Positions 6,875-8,407 of a stretch of 8,407 nucleotides of DNA are shown here, piece after piece. The translations under genes were made by a program, and so were the position numbers. The DNA lies in contig JBFWIL010000108.1 in the NCBI GenBank assembly GCA_050256015.1, positions 1-8,407 of the forward strand, read 5' to 3'. The DNA is from JBFWIL01 sp050256015 (GTDB taxonomy: Bacteria > Bacteroidota > Bacteroidia > Bacteroidales > Prolixibacteraceae). The notes below the pieces were generated by a model. That model saw only the letters and a program-made list of their open reading frames with translations. It ran no database searches and was not told the origin of the DNA. The first letter of the stretch is position 1. The number at the start of each line of letters is the position of its first letter.

Positions 6875-6984
6875 CTTTCCTGTCTTTCTTATTTAGAATT
6901 ATTTTTAATGTTATTTGTTAGAGTATTGATTTACAGTCGGTAGTGGGTTCATTTTTCTTATGATATGTTGTTTAGCATATTTGT

Positions 6985-7000
6985 TGGCACAACTATGGCA
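6985..7000 (+). promoter_or_regulatory. Sigma-54 (-24/-12) promoter of nifH
   Basis: TGGCAC at 6985-6990 is the full -24 element, followed by AACTA and TGGCA (6996-7000). Compared with the consensus TGGCAC-N5-TTGCA only the -14 base differs (G for T), and the GG/GC spacing is exact. With C6999 as -12, transcription starts near 7011, giving a leader of 30 bases. This fits activation by the NifA-like protein encoded upstream. Confidence 0.8.
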
Positions 7001-7040
7001 TGCCCCGGAACAAGCAGTATAAACTAAAAATGAAGAAATC

Positions 7041-7865
7041 ATGAGGAAAATTGCGATCTACGGAAAAGGTGGAATTGGTAAATCCACCACAACTCAAAAC
7101 ACTGTTACAGGATTAGTAGAAATGGGAAAAAATGTAATTGTTGTTGGATGCGACCCAAAAGCCGATTCAACACGTTTGTTATTGGGTGGCTTAGCTCAAA
7201 AAACAGTATTGGACACACTAAGGGAAGAAGGTGAAGACATTGACCTTGAGGATATCATCAAGAAAGGATATGGTGGCACACGGTGCGTAGAGTCTGGAGG
7301 TCCAGAACCAGGTGTTGGTTGTGCTGGGCGTGGAATCATAACGTCTATCAACCTTTTGGAGCAACTTGGTGCCTGGGATGAGAAATACGAAACCGACTAT
7401 ACGTTCTATGATGTACTTGGGGACGTTGTTTGTGGTGGTTTCGCTATGCCAATCCGCGATGGTAAGGCTCAGGAAATTTATATTGTTGTATCGGGCGAAA
7501 TGATGGCAATGTATGCTGCCAATAACATTTGTAAAGGTATCCGGAAATATGCACAAAACGGAACCGTTCGTCTAGGAGGCTTAATTTGTAACTCTCGTAA
7601 AGTTGACAACGAGCAAGAGATGATTCAGGAGTTGGCAAAACAGTTGGGAACTCAAATGATTCATTTTGTTCCGCGTGACAACATGGTACAACAGGCCGAA
7701 ATTCATAGAGAAACAGTTATCGAATTTGCACCGGAGCATCCGCAGGCTGATGAATATCGGGCATTAGCGAAAAAAATTGATGAGAATAAGATGTTCGTCA
7801 TCCCTACTCCACTACCAATGGAAAAACTGGAAAAACTATTGATCGATTTTGGCATTGCCAACTAA
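7041..7865 (+). CDS. nifH: Nitrogenase iron protein (dinitrogenase reductase) NifH
   Basis: A 274-residue cytosolic ATPase that works as a homodimer carrying one [4Fe-4S] cluster and passes electrons to the MoFe protein NifDK; it also serves in cofactor assembly. Seen: P-loop GKGGIGKS (8-15), switch I region GCDPKADSTR, cluster ligands C94 (PGVGCAGRG) and C131 (DVVCGGFAMP), and R97 in GCAGRG, the residue ADP-ribosylated by DraT where that system exists. The two cluster cysteines are 37 apart against 35 in Azotobacter. The extra two residues in LLEQLGAWDEKYETDY, with GIITSINLLEQLGA and IHFVPRDN, fit anaerobe (cluster III) NifH. Length is normal and all key residues are present, so it should be functional. 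It is transcribed from the -24/-12 promoter at 6985, with nifI1 28 bases after its stop. A four-codon frame (7030-7044) overlaps its start. It could in principle belong to an alternative nitrogenase, but the nifA-nifH-nifI1-nifI2 order fits a molybdenum-type cluster. Confidence 0.97.
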   Translation: MRKIAIYGKGGIGKSTTTQNTVTGLVEMGKNVIVVGCDPKADSTRLLLGGLAQKTVLDTLREEGEDIDLEDIIKKGYGGTRCVESGGPEPGVGCAGRGIITSINLLEQLGAWDEKYETDYTFYDVLGDVVCGGFAMPIRDGKAQEIYIVVSGEMMAMYAANNICKGIRKYAQNGTVRLGGLICNSRKVDNEQEMIQELAKQLGTQMIHFVPRDNMVQQAEIHRETVIEFAPEHPQADEYRALAKKIDENKMFVIPTPLPMEKLEKLLIDFGIAN

Positions 7866-7880
7866 TAAAAAACCATAAAA

Positions 7881-7884
7881 AGGA
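7881..7884 (+). promoter_or_regulatory. Ribosome-binding site of nifI1
   Basis: AGGA within AAAAAGGAAAAT lies nine bases before the nifI1 ATG and supports that start. It is the only clear Shine-Dalgarno-like site among the nif genes here. Confidence 0.5.
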
Positions 7885-7893
7885 AAATAAATT

Positions 7894-8220
7894 ATGTTAC
7901 TAATAAGAGCAATTATACGCCCGGAAAAAAGCGCCAAAGTAATGAAAACCTTGTTTGAATCAGGTTATGCTGCCGTAACAAAAATTGCAGTTGTAGGCCG
8001 TGGAAAACAGCGTGGTATAAAAATTGGCGATGTAATCTACGACGAACTACCTAAAGAAATGTTACTAATGGTAGTCAAAGACGAAGACAAAAACTTTTGT
8101 GTGAAAACAATTATAGAAGCTGCCAGGACAGAACCAAACGGAGCTTATGGAGACGGTAAAATCTTTATTGCACCTGTTGACGAAGCATACACTATTAGTA
8201 AGGGAATTGCAGAATTATAG
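7894..8220 (+). CDS. nifI1: PII-type nitrogenase regulator NifI1
   Basis: A 108-residue GlnB-family protein. In archaea and anaerobic bacteria NifI1 with NifI2 forms a hetero-oligomer that binds dinitrogenase and blocks its activity when ammonium is present; 2-oxoglutarate relieves the block. Seen: the PII opening MLLIRAIIRPEKSAKVMKTL, VTKIAVVGRGKQRGIKIGD entering the T-loop, YDELPKEMLLMVV, and the nucleotide-binding PNGAYGDGKIFIAPVDEAY. The GRGKQ-GI-IG and YDELPKEMLL stretches are typical of NifI1 and unlike GlnB/GlnK, whose T-loop carries the uridylylated tyrosine motif EYxVD that is missing here. The length is as expected. It lies between nifH and nifI2 with short gaps (28 and 27 bases), so the three are surely one operon. 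Post-translational control of this kind needs no DraT/DraG. Confidence 0.93.
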   Translation: MLLIRAIIRPEKSAKVMKTLFESGYAAVTKIAVVGRGKQRGIKIGDVIYDELPKEMLLMVVKDEDKNFCVKTIIEAARTEPNGAYGDGKIFIAPVDEAYTISKGIAEL

Positions 8221-8247
8221 TCCATTAATCTTTTAAGACGAAAAAGT

Positions 8248-8407
8248 ATGAAAACGATAATGGCATTTATTCGCATCAATAAAATGATTCCGACCAAAAG
8301 AGCATTGGCTGAGAATGGTATAACATCAATGACTACTTATGGGCATTGTAATGGTCGTGGTCGTGGTTATTGGGATGCAAAAGTTATGGAAGGAATTAAA
8401 AATAACG
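8248..8407 (+). CDS. nifI2: PII-type nitrogenase regulator NifI2, N-terminal 53 codons (runs off window)
   Basis: Partner of NifI1 in ammonium switch-off of nitrogenase. The visible part has the PII opening MKTIMAFIRINKMIPTKRAL, then ENGITSMTTYGHCNGRGRGY and WDAKVMEGIKNN. The GRGRG block followed by the longer NifI2-style WDAKVxEG segment separates it from NifI1 (GRGKQ-GI). The ATG at 8248 aligns with the family start, though no good Shine-Dalgarno precedes it. About half the expected length of roughly 120-130 residues is present; the end is missing because of the window border. nifD and nifK are expected downstream, as in other anaerobe nif clusters. Confidence 0.85.
   Translation, partial: MKTIMAFIRINKMIPTKRALAENGITSMTTYGHCNGRGRGYWDAKVMEGIKNN

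Larger units (their letters stand above)
6690..7040. other. GNAT-nifH intergenic control region
   Basis: 351 AT-rich bases without a gene. It carries a weak hairpin that may end the GNAT transcript, several T(C/T)CTAC half-sites (6700, 6757, 6844, 6857), two of them forming palindromes, a long AT-rich stretch (6885-6935) that could bend, and the nifH sigma-54 promoter. The layout, paired sites 110-215 bases upstream of a -24/-12 promoter, is what an enhancer-binding protein would need. Confidence 0.6.

Noticed and set aside
6690..6984. Classical NifA sites (TGT-N10-ACA) upstream of nifH
   Set aside because: Each TGT in the region was tested for ACA at the right distance and none fitted; close cases had N3, N7 or N14.

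Overview
The window looks like the chromosome of a nitrogen-fixing, probably anaerobic, member of the Bacteroidota (best guess Bacteroidales or a near relative). The grounds are promoter -7 elements of the TAnnTTTG type in front of thrS and the tRNA, a near absence of strong Shine-Dalgarno sequences, a bacteroidal-type secreted dipeptidyl peptidase, and an anaerobe-type (cluster III-like) NifH followed directly by nifI genes. The genus cannot be named from the sequence alone.

Left part (1-3756), about half G+C by eye: the first ~60% of thrS (threonyl-tRNA synthetase, minus strand, cut by the window edge) is divergent from a complete S9B-family dipeptidyl peptidase IV gene with a signal peptide. 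Between them are the thrS promoter and one half of a short diverged direct repeat whose other half lies in the DPP signal-peptide region.

Middle (3757-4528): a TATATTTG promoter, a foldable leader, a tRNA-Leu(CAG) gene and a perfect 15-bp terminator hairpin. Straight after comes a 28-codon stub that resembles the N-terminus of Abi_2 (AbiD/F-like) abortive-infection proteins and then stops. The rest is AT-rich DNA with a 9-bp inverted repeat and a tandem 10-bp repeat. At this point the base composition drops clearly, so tRNA-Leu plus the broken Abi gene look like the left border of an acquired nif island.

Right part (4529-8407), AT-rich: a NifA-type sigma-54 activator (GAF, AAA+, Fis-type HTH), a GNAT acetyltransferase, then nifH, nifI1 and the beginning of nifI2, which runs off the window. 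nifH has a convincing -24/-12 sigma-54 promoter, and 110-215 bp upstream lie a perfect and an imperfect copy of a TCCTACA-N4-TGTAGGA type palindrome, in place of the usual TGT-N10-ACA NifA sites. The inferred working scheme is that the NifA-like protein switches on nifH transcription through sigma-54, while the NifI1/NifI2 PII-type pair shuts nitrogenase off after translation when fixed nitrogen is available. nifDK and the cofactor genes are expected just to the right of the window.

No wholly new system is visible. The points most worth a second look are the island border at the tRNA with the Abi_2 stub, the non-standard putative activator sites before nifH, the cysteine pair at the NifA N-terminus, and the acetyltransferase placed between nifA and nifH.
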